From Pseudaminobacter sp040049255 (GTDB lineage: Bacteria; Pseudomonadota; Alphaproteobacteria; Rhizobiales; Rhizobiaceae): DNA of 64,000 nt. Every line of letters begins with the position of its first letter. The stretch's first letter is position 1. The position numbers and the translations under genes are program-made. The notes beneath the pieces were generated by a model, which worked only from the letters and a program-made list of their open reading frames with translations, did not search any database and was not told the DNA's origin. Shown here one piece after another: positions 49,527 to 58,025 of this stretch. Where the stretch lies: contig NZ_JBDZDR010000003.1 in the NCBI RefSeq assembly GCF_040049255.1, positions 186,001 to 250,000 of the forward strand. Direction: 5' to 3'.

Positions 49527-50540
49527 TCACGCCACCTTGCGGGGCCTCGCCGGCCGCGGCGCATTCCGCGGCACGTCCAGGCGCACGGGCAGCCGTGCGG
49601 CGGCCCGCGCCGAGCCCATGCCGAGATAGAACAGCCGCTTCTGCTCGGCGCGCCCGCGCGACACGGAGTCGAGGACCAGCCCGGCCACCGCCATCAGCAG
49701 CGATTGCAGCACCAAGGCCACCGAAAGCACCCACGTTGGCAGTCGCGGCACCAGGCCGGTCTCGAAGAACTCGACCAGCACCGGGGCCATCATCACCAGG
49801 CCCGCGGCCATGAACAGCGCGGCGAATGCGCCGAAGAAGCGCAAGGGCTGCGTCTCCTTCATCAGCATGGCGAACATCCAGAGGATTTTTGCGCCGTCGC
49901 GATAGGTGGAAAGCTTAGAGGTCGAGCCTTCCGGCCGGCGGCCGTAGTCCAGCGCGATTTCGCTCACCGGCAGCTTCAGCTGCGAGGCATGCACCGACAT
50001 CTCCGTCTCGATCTCGAACCCGCCGGAAACCGCCGGAAAGCTCTTCACGTAACGCCGCGTGAAGGCGCGGTAGCCGGAGAAGATGTCGGTGAAGTCCCGG
50101 CCGAACAGCCACTTGTAGAGGCTGTTGAAGATGCGGTTTCCGAAGGCATGGCCCGCGCGCCCGGCATCGTCGGTCACGCCGCGTCTGGTGCCGACCACCA
50201 TGTCCGAGCCTTCGGTCAGCAGCGTGTTGATGAGCTGCGGCGCGTCTTCGGGCGCATAGGTGCCGTCCCCATCGGCCATCAGGTAGATGTCGGCATCGAT
50301 GTCGGCGAACATGCGCCGCACCACATTGCCCTTGCCCTGCCGCGGCTCGCGCACCACGATCGCGCCGGCCGCGCGCGCCAGCAGGGCCGTCAGGTCGCGC
50401 GAATTGTTGTCGTAGACATAGATCGCAGCGGCCGGCAGCGTCTCGCGAAAGCGGGTCACCACGTCGCCGATCGTCTTTTCCTCGTTGTAGCAGGGCAGCA
50501 GCACTGCGATGGTCAGGTCATCCGGCAGGCTATTTGGCAT
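49527..50540 (-). CDS. GT2 family glycosyltransferase (dolichol-phosphate mannosyltransferase-like)
   Basis: 337-residue membrane-associated glycosyltransferase. The GT-A domain starts IAVLLPCYNEEKTIGDVV and carries the metal-binding DGDGTY; a DFTDIFSGYRAFTRRYVK region follows. Two C-terminal transmembrane helices (about 230-255 and 265-290) give it the topology of DPM1/GtrB enzymes that transfer a sugar to polyprenyl phosphate. The donor sugar is unknown. It is divergent from a GT-C-like membrane protein that could use the lipid-linked sugar. Confidence 0.88.
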   Translation of the reverse strand: MPNSLPDDLTIAVLLPCYNEEKTIGDVVTRFRETLPAAAIYVYDNNSRDLTALLARAAGAIVVREPRQGKGNVVRRMFADIDADIYLMADGDGTYAPEDAPQLINTLLTEGSDMVVGTRRGVTDDAGRAGHAFGNRIFNSLYKWLFGRDFTDIFSGYRAFTRRYVKSFPAVSGGFEIETEMSVHASQLKLPVSEIALDYGRRPEGSTSKLSTYRDGAKILWMFAMLMKETQPLRFFGAFAALFMAAGLVMMAPVLVEFFETGLVPRLPTWVLSVALVLQSLLMAVAGLVLDSVSRGRAEQKRLFYLGMGSARAAARLPVRLDVPRNAPRPARPRKVA

Positions 50541-50657
50541 CGCTGTCTCCGAAGTCCGGTACTCAGCACAGTGACCGATCTCCCTCGGTCTGGCTTTACT
50601 ATTTATTGAAGCCGTTAAGGCTAGGTTTAAGCAGCCGTTTCACTTGTGGGCGAAGCA

Positions 50658-52460
50658 ATGGATGTTGAAAGGCGCTTGAGTATTTCGGGCCGCGCGCGCG
50701 CCGTGCTGCTTGTCTTGGCGGCCACCTTCATCGTCCTTGCGGTCCATGCCGTCACCGGCTTCAAGACGCTGTCCGATCTGGGCGGCGACAACGACAGCCT
50801 GCTGCGCCTCGTCCAGATCCGCGACCTGCTCGCCGGGCAGGGCTGGTTCGACCCCCATCAGTACAGGATGGGGCCGGAAGGCGGCTTTGCCATGCACTGG
50901 TCGCGGCTCGTCGATGCCCCCGTCGCGGCAATCATGCTTGCCATGTCGGCGCTGGGCCTGGCGCCGGCGGGCGCCGAAACAGTGGCGCAGGTCGTCTGGC
51001 CGACCCTTCTCCTGGCGCTCACGCTGTTCTTCATCCTGCGCATGGCGCGGCTGTTCGGCGGCGAGAAGGCGGTGCTGCCCGCGGCAGTGCTGGGCGGCTC
51101 GGCGCTGTACTTCCTCGGTATTTTCGCGCCGGCAGCGCTCGACCATCACAATGTCCAGCTGCTGCTGGCCTGCGCCTGCCTGTATCTTCTCCTTCGGGCG
51201 AGACAAGAACGGGCCGCCGCGCTGCCGGCGGGCGTCTGCGCGGCGCTCATGCTGGCGGTCGGCATGGAAACCGCACCTGTCGTCGCGGCTGTCGGTACAT
51301 GCGTGGCGGCGCTGTTTCTTTTCGCCCCCGCGCACGAAAGGCTGGTTGCGAGGAATTTCGGCCTCGGCTTTGCGGCAGCCTCGACGGCGGTGTTCTTCGC
51401 CACCATCGCGCCCTCCGCCTGGGCGCAGGCGCAGTGCGATGCGTTCTCGGTGGTTCAGTTTGTGCTTGCCGCGCTCTCCGGCCTGGGGCTGGCGCTGGTG
51501 ACCACGATCCCCGCCGCCGCCGGCACGTTCGGCCGCCGTTTGCTTGCGCTCGGCCTGGTCGGCTTTTTGGTGGCGCTGGCCGCGGTGCTGGCCTTTCCGC
51601 AATGCCTGGCTTCGCCCTATGCCGGGCTCGACCCGCGGCTGACGAGCCTCTGGCTCGACCATGTCTCCGAGGCGCGGTCCCTGTTTGCGCTGGCTTCGGA
51701 AGATCCTGCCGTGCTGGCCGCGCGCTATGCCACGCCGCTCCTGGCGCTTGCGCTCATGGCGATGCGCCTGCGGGCAGGGGGCTGGCGCCGGGAAGACAGC
51801 CTCGTCGGCGCGGTGCTGGCCGTCTCCTTCCTGGTCAGCATCTGGCAGGTGCGCGGCTCCACCTTTTCAATTTCCCTGGCCGTGGTTCCGCTGTCAGCGT
51901 GGATCGCGGGATGGCGCGCGCGCGCCGAGGCGAGTTCCTCGCCGGGCGTATCGCTGCGGATGGTTGCGGTGTGGCTTTTGTCGATCAATGCGAGCTGGAC
52001 CGGCGCGGCCGCTGCCGCATCCGTGGCGGTGGAAGGCAACCGCACTGCAGACGCGGATGCCGCGTCGGCGTCCCGCTGCACGCGCGCCAGCGACTACGCC
52101 CTGCTGGCCACGCAGCCGGCCACGATGGTGCTTGCCATTTCCAACCTCGGCTCGCCGATCCTGGCCTATAGCGGGCACCACGTGTTCTCAGGGCCCTATC
52201 ATCGCAACGTCGCCGGCAACCTGCTTGCGCTCGATGCGCTGATGGGAACGCCCGCCGAGGCGGAGCGGATTGTCGAACGTCACCATGTCGGTCTTGTCGC
52301 CCTGTGCCGGGGCAATTCCGAAAGCCGGCTGCTTTCCGAACAGGCGCCGGTCAGCCTGCTGGCCGGCGTGATGGAGGGCGCAGTGCCGGGCTGGCTCGAA
52401 TTGCTGCCCGAAAGCGCCGGCCAGCCGCTTGAAATCTACCGCGTGCGGCCCGATCATTGA
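50658..52460 (+). CDS. Multi-spanning membrane protein resembling GT-C glycosyltransferases
   Basis: About 600 residues with roughly ten or more hydrophobic helices and a short C-terminal extracytoplasmic domain. The first loop after helix 1 reads GGDNDSLLRLVQIRDLL and continues with RMGPEGGFAMHWSRLVDAP; an acidic motif in this loop is a hallmark of GT-C enzymes such as STT3/AglB and ArnT, which use polyprenyl-linked sugars. I do not recognise a named family. The start could be the ATG at 50658 or a GTG at 50646. Divergence from a polyprenyl-type GT2 gene fits a donor-acceptor pair. Confidence 0.65.
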   Translation: MDVERRLSISGRARAVLLVLAATFIVLAVHAVTGFKTLSDLGGDNDSLLRLVQIRDLLAGQGWFDPHQYRMGPEGGFAMHWSRLVDAPVAAIMLAMSALGLAPAGAETVAQVVWPTLLLALTLFFILRMARLFGGEKAVLPAAVLGGSALYFLGIFAPAALDHHNVQLLLACACLYLLLRARQERAAALPAGVCAALMLAVGMETAPVVAAVGTCVAALFLFAPAHERLVARNFGLGFAAASTAVFFATIAPSAWAQAQCDAFSVVQFVLAALSGLGLALVTTIPAAAGTFGRRLLALGLVGFLVALAAVLAFPQCLASPYAGLDPRLTSLWLDHVSEARSLFALASEDPAVLAARYATPLLALALMAMRLRAGGWRREDSLVGAVLAVSFLVSIWQVRGSTFSISLAVVPLSAWIAGWRARAEASSSPGVSLRMVAVWLLSINASWTGAAAAASVAVEGNRTADADAASASRCTRASDYALLATQPATMVLAISNLGSPILAYSGHHVFSGPYHRNVAGNLLALDALMGTPAEAERIVERHHVGLVALCRGNSESRLLSEQAPVSLLAGVMEGAVPGWLELLPESAGQPLEIYRVRPDH

Positions 52461-52463
52461 GGG

Positions 52464-52500
52464 CCCCGAACCGTGCTCCGGTTCTGGCTGGCGCTCGGGG
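52464..52500 (+). terminator. Possible nested-hairpin terminator of the GT-C-like gene
   Basis: GAACCG (52468-52473) pairs with CGGTTC (52479-52484), and outer arms CCCCGA and TCGGGG could pair as well; TTCTTTG follows. The T-tract is poor, so confidence is modest. Confidence 0.35.
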
Positions 52501-52583
52501 TTCTTTGCCGGCGAATGGAGATACCTTTCCTAAACGGTTTTCTGCAACTGTCGGCGCAATAGGCAGGGGACTCTGAAATAATA

Positions 52584-53933
52584 ATGCAGCCGCCATTCAA
52601 TATCAGCCGGTCTACCAGGGGAGGCAGCGAGCTTGCCTTCACCGATCCGCTCACCGGCCTGGGCAATCACAGGCGTTTCATCGACAAGGTCGATCGCCTG
52701 ATCAGCGACCGCGCCGACGATCCGGCGCCGTTTGCGGTCGGCATCCTCGATCTCGACGGCTTCAAGCCGATCAACGACCTGTTCGGCCACAGGGCCGGCG
52801 ACGACATTCTGGTCCAGGTGGGCATGCGGCTGCGCGCTGCCATGGAGGGGCAGGCCACCGTCGCCCGCATCGGCGCCGACGAATTCGCCTTCCTCTACCC
52901 GATGGTGTTTTCGGAAGAAGCGGCGACCGAAAAGGCCAAGATGCTGATCGAAATCCTGTCGGCGCCCTACGATGTCGGCGAAAGAACCGCCCGGCTTTCG
53001 GCCTCGGTCGGCTGCTCGCTGTTCTATTCCGGCGACGAGACCACCGAAATCCTGCTCAACAAGGCGGAAACCGCGCTCTACCAGGCCAAGCGGTCAGGCC
53101 GCGGCCGCGTCGTGGTCTACACGCGCGAGATGGAGGAAGCGGCCAAGCGCGTGACCCGCATCGAGCAGGCGTTGCGGCGCGCGGTCTCGGCCGGCGAGGT
53201 GGAGCCGCATTTCCAGCCCATCGTCGACCTGAAGACCCGACGCACCGTCGGTTTCGAGACGCTGGCGCGCTGGACCGACCCGGACCTCGGCTTCGTGCCG
53301 CCGGCCGTCTTCATTCCCATCGCCGAAGAGCGCGGCATCATCGGCCCGCTGTCGCAGCTTTTGCTGCGCAAGGCCACCGAGGCCGCCCGCAGCTGGCCCA
53401 AGGACCTGTTCCTGTCCTTCAACCTTTCGCCCTCGCAGCTCGTCGACCAGAACACCGGCCTGCACATACTGGCCATCCTCGAGCGCACCGGCTTCGACCC
53501 GCGTCGGCTGGAGATCGAGATCACCGAAACCGGCCTGATGACCGATCCGGTCTCGGCCGAAAAGATCGTCAGCGACCTGCGCCGCTGCGGCATCCGGGTG
53601 GCGCTCGACGATTTCGGCACCGGCCAGTCTTCGCTCGGGCGGCTGCGCGAATTCCAGTTCGACAAGCTCAAGATCGATCGCGCCTTCGTCTCGTCCATCC
53701 TGGAGGACCGGCCGTCGGAGCACATCATCCGGGCAATTCTCGCCATGTGCGAGGGGCTGGGCATGGATGTGGTTGCCGAAGGCATCGAGGAGGAAGCGCA
53801 GGCCGACCGCCTGGTCGAGTTCGGCTGCCTGGGCGGCCAGGGCTATCTGTTCGGCAAGCCGGCCGACGCCGATGCCACGCTCGGCTATCTGCGCGACGCG
53901 TTTCGCGGCGCAAGACGGGTAGGAGCGGTGTAG
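52584..53933 (+). CDS. GGDEF-EAL protein with degenerate GGDEF and intact EAL
   Basis: 449-residue cytoplasmic c-di-GMP protein without transmembrane helices or sensor domain. The diguanylate cyclase site reads GADEF at 97-101 instead of GGDEF, which probably abolishes synthesis. The phosphodiesterase domain has the catalytic set: Glu225 in FETLARW, Asn in FNLSPSQL, Glu in EITETGL, DDFGTG, KIDRAFV and AEGIEEEAQ. It is therefore likely a c-di-GMP phosphodiesterase, perhaps with GTP binding by the GADEF domain as a switch. Neighbouring polysaccharide-type genes may be under its influence, which is speculative. Confidence 0.9.
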   Translation: MQPPFNISRSTRGGSELAFTDPLTGLGNHRRFIDKVDRLISDRADDPAPFAVGILDLDGFKPINDLFGHRAGDDILVQVGMRLRAAMEGQATVARIGADEFAFLYPMVFSEEAATEKAKMLIEILSAPYDVGERTARLSASVGCSLFYSGDETTEILLNKAETALYQAKRSGRGRVVVYTREMEEAAKRVTRIEQALRRAVSAGEVEPHFQPIVDLKTRRTVGFETLARWTDPDLGFVPPAVFIPIAEERGIIGPLSQLLLRKATEAARSWPKDLFLSFNLSPSQLVDQNTGLHILAILERTGFDPRRLEIEITETGLMTDPVSAEKIVSDLRRCGIRVALDDFGTGQSSLGRLREFQFDKLKIDRAFVSSILEDRPSEHIIRAILAMCEGLGMDVVAEGIEEEAQADRLVEFGCLGGQGYLFGKPADADATLGYLRDAFRGARRVGAV

Positions 53934-54010
53934 GCCAAGGAGCCGTCGGCGGGCCTGCCGGCCCGTCCGCCGCGCTTTCCGTGCGCGGGAACATCGAGGG
54001 AAGGGAATGC

Positions 54011-54778
54011 ATGATGCCGTCAGCCAGATTTCCTGACCTTGAGGGCGCGTCGGTGCTCATCACCGGCGGCGGCTCCGGCATCGGTGCCGCCCTGGTCGAA
54101 GGCTTTGCGCTGCAGGGCGCGAAGGTCGCCTTCATCGACATTGCCGAGGCGGCGAGCGCGGCACTGTGCGACCGTGTCGAAGACAGCGCCGGGTCGCGGC
54201 CGCTTTTCCTGAAAACGGACCTGCGCGACATCGAGGCGCTGCGCGGGGCGGTGCAGCATGCGGCCGCCGCGCATGGCCCGGTCTCCGTGCTGGTCAACAA
54301 TGCCGCGCTGGACGACCGCCACGCGCTGGAGGACGTCACGCCCGACTATTGGGATAACAACCAGTCCATCAACCTGCGTCCGCACTTCTTCACCGCCCAG
54401 GCGGTCGCGGAGGGCATGAAGGCGGCCGGGCGCGGGTCGATCATCAATTTCACCTCCACCTCCTTCCTGATCAACCACCCGGACATGCCGTCCTACACCG
54501 CCGCAAAAGCCGGCATCGTCGGCCTCACCAAGGGGCTTGCCGGCCATCTCGGGCCGCACGGCATCCGTGTCAACGCAATCGCGCCGGGCTGGGTCATCAC
54601 CGAGCGGCAGCGCGAGCTCTGGGCTACCGAGGCTTCGCTTGCCGCCCATGTCTCGCGCCAGTGCATCCGCGAGGTCATGCAGCCGCAGGACATGGTGGGC
54701 CCATGCCTGTTCCTGGCGTCCGATGCTGCCCGCATGCTGACGGCGCAGACGCTCATCGTCGATGGCGGCTTCCTGTGA
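54011..54778 (+). CDS. SDR dehydrogenase, sugar (xylose/arabinose-type) dehydrogenase-like
   Basis: 255-residue classical SDR. The NAD(P) motif GGGSGIG is at 19-25, NNAALDDRH follows, and the catalytic Tyr162 and Lys166 are in SYTAAKAG with Ser149 upstream. The segments DDRHALEDVT and YWDNNQSINLR resemble the Caulobacter XylB-type D-xylose dehydrogenases. The next gene is an SMP-30 lactonase, the expected second step, so a sugar-to-aldonic-acid pathway is likely. The ATG at 54011 follows AAGGGAA. Confidence 0.82.
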   Translation: MMPSARFPDLEGASVLITGGGSGIGAALVEGFALQGAKVAFIDIAEAASAALCDRVEDSAGSRPLFLKTDLRDIEALRGAVQHAAAAHGPVSVLVNNAALDDRHALEDVTPDYWDNNQSINLRPHFFTAQAVAEGMKAAGRGSIINFTSTSFLINHPDMPSYTAAKAGIVGLTKGLAGHLGPHGIRVNAIAPGWVITERQRELWATEASLAAHVSRQCIREVMQPQDMVGPCLFLASDAARMLTAQTLIVDGGFL

Positions 54779-54853
54779 CGCCGCGCCGTCTCAAGCGCGC
54801 AGCGTGCGCAAGCAAGCATTCGCGCCTATGATGTGCCTTTCGGGGAGAAACCG

Positions 54854-55735
54854 ATGATCGAAGAAAGCGGCGTCTCGGTCCTTTCGGATCACGTTTGCCA
54901 TCTCGGCGAGGGGCCGACCTACGACCCCGACACCGACACGCTGTTCTGGTTCGACATCCTCGGCCGCAAGCTGCTCGAGAAGCAGCTCGGAGGCGGCGCC
55001 ACCATCGTGCGCGAACTGCCCGAGATCATGAGCGCGCTGGCCGTGATCAATGAGGGGCATCAGCTGCTGGTCGGCGAAAGCGGCCTCAGCATCCGCGATG
55101 TGCGCACCGGCGCGATCACCTCCTATCTGCCCATCGAGGCCGACAATCCGGTGACGCGATCCAACGACGCCCGCGTGCATCCCTGCGGCGCGTTCTGGAT
55201 CGGCACCATGGGCAAGAAGGCCGAGCCCGGCGCCGGCGCGATCTACTGGTTCTTCAAGGGCGAGGTGCGCAAGCTGGTGGGAAACGTCTCCATCCCCAAC
55301 TCGATCTGCTTCTCGCCCGACGGCACCGCCGCCTTCTACACCGACACAAAGGAGAACGTGCTGTTCCGCCTCGCCTGCGACCCGGAAACCGGCCTGCCGA
55401 CGGGTGAGAAGCAGGTGTTCTTCGACCATCACGGCGACGAGGGCGGCCTCGACGGCTCGGTGGTCGATGCTGACGGCGTGTTGTGGAATGCCCGCTGGGG
55501 CGCGGGCTGCATCGACGCCTATTCGCCCGAGGGCCGCCGCATCCGCAGCGTTGCGGTGCCCGCGCGCCAGCCCTCCTGCCCGGCATTCATCGGCGGGGGC
55601 GCCGACCGCCTGGCCGTCACCAGCGCATGGGAAGGCATGGACGAGGCCGCCCGCAGCGCCGATCCGCTGGCCGGCCAGACTTTCCTGCTCGACCAGCAGG
55701 TCAAGGGCAGGTTCGAGCCGCGCGTGCTGATCTGA
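54854..55735 (+). CDS. SMP-30/gluconolactonase-family lactonase
   Basis: 293-residue six-bladed beta-propeller metal enzyme. Metal ligands are the Glu in HLGEGPTYD, the Asn in IPNSICFSPDG and the Asp in LDGSVVDADG; RSNDARVHPCGAFWIGTMG is a family signature. It should hydrolyse an aldonolactone produced by the SDR dehydrogenase upstream, completing oxidation of a sugar to its acid. GGGGAG lies 6 bases before the ATG. The dehydratases of the pathway are not in the window. Confidence 0.88.
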   Translation: MIEESGVSVLSDHVCHLGEGPTYDPDTDTLFWFDILGRKLLEKQLGGGATIVRELPEIMSALAVINEGHQLLVGESGLSIRDVRTGAITSYLPIEADNPVTRSNDARVHPCGAFWIGTMGKKAEPGAGAIYWFFKGEVRKLVGNVSIPNSICFSPDGTAAFYTDTKENVLFRLACDPETGLPTGEKQVFFDHHGDEGGLDGSVVDADGVLWNARWGAGCIDAYSPEGRRIRSVAVPARQPSCPAFIGGGADRLAVTSAWEGMDEAARSADPLAGQTFLLDQQVKGRFEPRVLI

Positions 55736-55822
55736 TCGAGACGAGCCCAAATACGGACAGCCCGCAACGGCAGGGGTGTGCGCCATTCTGCATGGTGTCT
55801 GACCGGAGGGAGAGTAGCACCG

Positions 55823-56182
55823 TCAGCTTTCGCGGCTGAGGCAGATCGCGGTGTGGCCCGAGCCGATGAAGCCCAGGCTCTGGGCGGCGGCCTTGGACAC
55901 GTCCAGCACGCGGCCGCGGATGAAGGGGCCGCGATCGTTGATGCGCACCACGACGCTGCGGCCGTTGTCCTTGTTGGTGACGCGCACCTTGGTGCCGAAG
56001 GGCAGGCTGCGGTGGGCGGCAGTCATCGCCGACGGGTTCATCCGTTCGCCGGAAGCGGTCTTTGAGTTGAGAGCATACCAGGAGGCGCGTCCGCACTGGG
56101 CAGAGGCGGTTGCGGTGGAGGCGGCCATCAAAAGGCCAGCCAGCAGCGTTACCGCGGGGATCGCGGTCTGGATCTTCTTCAT
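55823..56182 (-). CDS. RlpA-like double-psi beta-barrel protein
   Basis: 119-residue exported protein. A signal peptide (about 1-28, ending TASAQ) is followed by a minimal DPBB domain with ASWYAL, the LPFGTKVRVTN block and the NDRGPFIRGRVLDVSKAAAQ motif that holds the catalytic Asp of RlpA lytic transglycosylases. It has no SPOR domain and no lipobox cysteine, so it is a short periplasmic variant. Upstream lies a 355-base gap containing a CtrA-type box, which would tie it to the division cycle. Confidence 0.88.
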   Translation of the reverse strand: MKKIQTAIPAVTLLAGLLMAASTATASAQCGRASWYALNSKTASGERMNPSAMTAAHRSLPFGTKVRVTNKDNGRSVVVRINDRGPFIRGRVLDVSKAAAQSLGFIGSGHTAICLSRES

Positions 56183-56537
56183 CGTTTCGATAAGGCTCCG
56201 TTAATCGGTTGCCCATGCGGTTAAGAGCCAAATGGGGCGCCAATTGCGGCGAACAACTGGCGGTTCCGTGGCAGTCGGACAACTTTGGAGTCTCTTGGAA
56301 ACAGTTTGTCAGGCGCCTGCGCGGATTTGCTCCAGTGCGTAAGACTACCGGTTAACTTGCGGTTAATCTTTCGATTTATGCAGATATGCTTGGGAGGTAG
56401 CGGCCAGGCGTTTGGCGGAGCCGAGCTGCCGCCGCGCAATGATGTGCCGCAGACGGGCGGTTCCGGGTCGCGCGGATTGTGGCGGACGGCTCAATTCCGG
56501 CCGCGCCCGAAAGACCCGGCCGGAAAAGAAAGCTCTC
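56183..56537. other. Intergenic region upstream of rlpA
   Basis: This 355-base gap separates rlpA from the upstream MFS gene on the same strand. It has no convincing gene; a plus-strand frame through it runs into the MFS gene in antisense. It contains the CtrA-type box at 56352-56366 and an inverted repeat TTCCGGCC (56495-56502) / GGCCGGAA (56518-56525) without a T-tract. Confidence 0.6.
56352..56366. promoter_or_regulatory. CtrA-type box (TTAA-N7-TTAA) upstream of rlpA
   Basis: TTAACTTGCGGTTAA fits the CtrA consensus exactly. It lies 170 bases before the rlpA ATG, the only gene downstream in that direction. Confidence 0.45.
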
Positions 56538-57782
56538 TTATGAAAGCGCCTCTGCTTCCCGCCTCGTGGCCTGCCGCGCCACGGCCCAGCCCAGCAGCGC
56601 GGCGCATAGAAGCACAAGCGAGGCGATCAGGAACGCCGCACCCGGATAGGGCAGCCACGATCCCTCCTTCACCGTGAAGGAATAGACCGCGCCGAAGAAC
56701 AGTGGCGAGACCACGCCGGCAACGCTGGCCACGCTCATATTGGCGCCCTGCAACTGGCCCTGCTCGGATTCGGAGACGCGCTGCGTCATCAGCGATTGCA
56801 GCGTGGGCATGGCAAGCCCCCACAGCGCGTTGGGGAACATGGCGAGCGTGAACAGCAGGCTCGTCGGCGCCAGCCCCATCCAGGCAATGCCGAGGGCGCC
56901 GCCGAACAGCCCGAACACCATGGTGGCGCGGTCGCCGAAGCGTTTTGCCATCGGTCCCACCAGCAGGCCCTGCACGAGCATATCCAGCACGCCCACCATC
57001 GCAAGCAGCACGCCCACTTCCCAGGCATGCCAGTTGAAGCGATAGGCGGCATAGAGCACGAACACGGCCGAGAAGACGTGGTGTGCGAAGTGCAGCAGGA
57101 AGTTCACGACTGCCAGGCCGGCCAGTTCGGTGTGCGAGCGCAAGAGCATCATCGCGCCGAACGGGTTGGCGCGCTTCCACGAGAACGTCATGCGCTTTTC
57201 CGGCGCCAGCGATTCCGGCAGGATGACAAGCCCGTAGAGGAAGGCCAGCCCGCTCATCGCCGCCGCCACCCAGAACGGCGCGCGCGGCGAAATCTCGCCC
57301 AGCACCCCGCCCAGCAGCGGCCCGGCCACGAAGCCGGCGCTGAAGGCAGCACCGATCAGCCCGTAGCCGCGCGCGCGGTGCTCGGGCGCGGTGATGTCGG
57401 CCATATAGGCAAAGACGGTGGTGAAGCTCGACGAGGTGATGCCGGCGACGATGCGGCCCAGCGCCAGCCACCACAGGTTCGGCGCTACGGCCATCAGCAC
57501 ATAGTCGGCGGCCAGGCCTGCCGTGGAAAGCAAGATCACGGGGCGGCGTCCGTGCTGGTCGGACAGCGAGCCGATCACCGGCGATGCCACGAACTGCATG
57601 CCCGCCCACAACGCCACGAACACGCCGTTGATCCAGCCAGCCTCGGCATTCGAACCGGTAAATTCAACGATCAGCGACGGCAGCACCGGAATGATGATGC
57701 CCATCGCCACGATGTCCAGAACCGCGGTCACGAGAATGAAGGCGATGGCCGCCTTGCGGCGGGAGCCGGATATGATGGACAT
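56538..57782 (-). CDS. TetA-like MFS transporter
   Basis: 414-residue inner-membrane protein with about 12 hydrophobic helices. The loop 2-3 motif GSLSDQHGRRPV and motif C (GLIGAAFSAGFVAGPLLGGVLG) place it among drug/H+ antiporters of the TCR/Tet branch. The substrate is unknown; such chromosomal members usually export varied compounds. I start at 57782 (MSIISGSRRKAA). It is divergent from the aldehyde dehydrogenase; the 243-base gap between them contains an inverted repeat (GCAATCCT at 57835-57842 / AGGATTGC at 57874-57881). Confidence 0.88.
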   Translation of the reverse strand: MSIISGSRRKAAIAFILVTAVLDIVAMGIIIPVLPSLIVEFTGSNAEAGWINGVFVALWAGMQFVASPVIGSLSDQHGRRPVILLSTAGLAADYVLMAVAPNLWWLALGRIVAGITSSSFTTVFAYMADITAPEHRARGYGLIGAAFSAGFVAGPLLGGVLGEISPRAPFWVAAAMSGLAFLYGLVILPESLAPEKRMTFSWKRANPFGAMMLLRSHTELAGLAVVNFLLHFAHHVFSAVFVLYAAYRFNWHAWEVGVLLAMVGVLDMLVQGLLVGPMAKRFGDRATMVFGLFGGALGIAWMGLAPTSLLFTLAMFPNALWGLAMPTLQSLMTQRVSESEQGQLQGANMSVASVAGVVSPLFFGAVYSFTVKEGSWLPYPGAAFLIASLVLLCAALLGWAVARQATRREAEALS

Positions 57783-58025
57783 GGCGGTTGCTCTTTGCGA
57801 AGGGAGCGGACTTATACCGGCAGTTCTGCCCAACGCAATCCTAAGGTGAAAAGTATCCTGACAATCGCCCGGCAGGATTGCTTGCCTCTGGCCCAGTCAT
57901 TTTCCGGCCGCGCCCGGTTTGAACGGCCTCGCCTTCGTTGCTAACTAGAGCCCAGGTCGCAATCATTGCGGAAAGACTGGCGGCAGGCCGCCGTCTTCAC
58001 GAACGCCGTTGCAAAGGAGAGCTTC

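Noticed and set aside
50615..50630. TTAAGGCTAGGTTTAA as a CtrA box
   Set aside because: The spacer is 8 bases, not 7, so it does not match the consensus.
56285..56677. 130-codon plus-strand frame between rlpA and the MFS gene
   Set aside because: Its second half is antisense to the MFS gene and the first half has no recognisable features.
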